DNA from: Campylobacter blaseri
GTDB lineage: Bacteria; Campylobacterota; Campylobacteria; Campylobacterales; Campylobacteraceae
DNA length: 64,000 nt
Reading direction: 5' to 3'
Assembly: GCF_013201895.1 (NCBI RefSeq)
Contig: NZ_CP053841.1
Location: 1,116,001 to 1,180,000, forward strand
Positions 63,213 to 64,000 of the stretch are shown here, in pieces. The translations under genes were made by a program, and so were the position numbers. Under the pieces are notes generated by a model that saw only the letters and a program-made list of their open reading frames with translations, was not told the origin of the DNA and made no database searches. Each line of letters opens with the position of its first letter. Positions within the stretch are counted from its first letter, which is position 1.

Positions 63213-64000
63213 TTGAAAGAAAAAAAAGAGTATTTAAAAGAGCAAATTATCACATATCTAGGAAACAAAAGATCTTTACTTGGGTTTATAGATGAGGGGT
63301 TTATGTATGCGAAAAGCGAGCTTAAAAAAGATAAATTTAGCTTTTGTGATCTTTTTTCTGGCTCGGGTGTAGTTTCTAGATATGCTAAAGCACATTCTAA
63401 CTACATAATAACAAATGATTTGGAGTTGTATTCAAAGATAATCAACGAATGTTATCTAAGCAACAAAAGCTCAAATTTAACTAAAGAACTTAAAAACATC
63501 TATAAGTTAGTAAACAATATAGAAGTTTTAAAAGATGGCTTTATAAATGAACTTTATGCACCAAAAGATGACAATAATATAAAAGAGAATGATAGGGTTT
63601 TTTATACAAATAAAAATGCTAAAATAATTGACACCATAAGACAAAACATAGATGAGTACTGCCCTAAAGAACTAAAACAATACTTTATAGCCCCACTACT
63701 TTACGAAGCAAGTGTTCATGCAAATACAAGCGGTATATTTAAAGGTTTTTATAAAAACAAAAATGGCGTTGGTCAGTTTGGCGGGGAGGGAAGAAATGCA
63801 CTTAGTAGGATAATGGGTGAGATAGAGCTAGCTTTGCCTGTATTTAGCAAATTTAAGTGCGAATTTGAGGTTTTGCAAGAAGATGCGAATGTCCTTTCAA
63901 AAGATATAGATACTGATGTTTGTTATATAGACCCTCCATATAATCAGCACCCTTATGGCTCAAACTACTTTATGTTAAATTTAATAGCTTCATATAAAAG
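63213..64000 (+). CDS. D12-class DNA adenine methylase, 3' end outside window
   Basis: N6-adenine methyltransferase of the D12 (Dam/DpnIIA-like) class. The first possible start is TTG at 63213 with GGA 6 bases upstream; a TAA lies in frame just before it. The N-terminal AdoMet motifs are TYLGNKRSLLGFI and FCDLFSGSGVVSRYA, and the catalytic motif is CYIDPPYNQHPYGSNYF near residue 240. A methionine-rich region follows to the window edge without a stop, so about 263 residues are visible. No partner endonuclease is in view. The target site cannot be told. Confidence 0.88.
   Translation, partial: MKEKKEYLKEQIITYLGNKRSLLGFIDEGFMYAKSELKKDKFSFCDLFSGSGVVSRYAKAHSNYIITNDLELYSKIINECYLSNKSSNLTKELKNIYKLVNNIEVLKDGFINELYAPKDDNNIKENDRVFYTNKNAKIIDTIRQNIDEYCPKELKQYFIAPLLYEASVHANTSGIFKGFYKNKNGVGQFGGEGRNALSRIMGEIELALPVFSKFKCEFEVLQEDANVLSKDIDTDVCYIDPPYNQHPYGSNYFMLNLIASYK

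Noticed and set aside
1-64000. Poly-G/poly-C phase-variation tracts as in C. jejuni
   Set aside because: I looked through coding and intergenic parts and saw none of the usual length; only AT-type tracts were found.
1-64000. tRNA, rRNA, prophage or insertion sequence genes
   Set aside because: No tRNA arm patterns, rRNA sequence, integrase or transposase frames were recognised.

Overview
The window is strongly AT-rich, densely packed and mostly coded on the minus strand. It looks like a Campylobacter-type epsilonproteobacterium. Supporting signs are the block purH–djlA–purL … mnmE–jag–yidC–yidD–rnpA–rpmH (as I recall it, contiguous in C. jejuni), heptose and waa genes in Campylobacter style, Hcp/Sel1-like cysteine-rich secreted proteins and YadA-like trimeric autotransporters. 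I cannot name the species.

Layout: (1) 1-1169, the 3' part of a type I restriction-modification specificity gene with an (AT)12 repeat between its two target-recognition domains. (2) 1488-7894, purH, a HinfI-like restriction-modification pair (methylase intact, endonuclease broken by a stop codon and a frameshift), a DjlA-like co-chaperone and purL. (3) 8103-12115, two tandem BCCT-family osmolyte transporters. (4) 12157-26327, a lipopolysaccharide core/ADP-heptose cluster: gmhA, hldE, hldD, gmhB, waaF, further glycosyltransferases, a deacetylase, an O-antigen-ligase-like protein, two kinase-fold proteins (one fused to a heptosyltransferase) and an LpxL/HtrB acyltransferase. (5) 26378-30872, the conserved mnmE–jag–yidC–yidD–rnpA–rpmH operon; rnpA has no ATG, GTG or TTG start. 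(6) 31062-41773, housekeeping genes: a DUF4149-like membrane protein, a glycosyltransferase, a YbgC thioesterase, a periplasmic LpoA-like protein, a divergent UDG-like protein, prmC, an M48 protease, a TIGR01777 epimerase, an NhaC antiporter and an Uup-type ABC-F ATPase. (7) 41904-63056, an adhesin region: two large trimeric autotransporters (1795 and 4172 residues) alternating with one intact, one broken and one fragmentary Hcp/Sel1 gene, plus degenerate intergenic repeats. (8) 63213-64000, the 5' part of a D12-class DNA adenine methylase.

How it fits together: regions 4 and 7 build the cell surface (core lipopolysaccharide and long adhesin fibres). Regions 1, 2 and 8 hold three separate DNA methylation systems, one apparently switchable and one reduced to an orphan methylase. 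The most striking object is the 4172-residue adhesin, whose stalk is a perfect tandem array of about 15.9 copies of a 555-bp unit (51551-60364) with no difference seen between copies.
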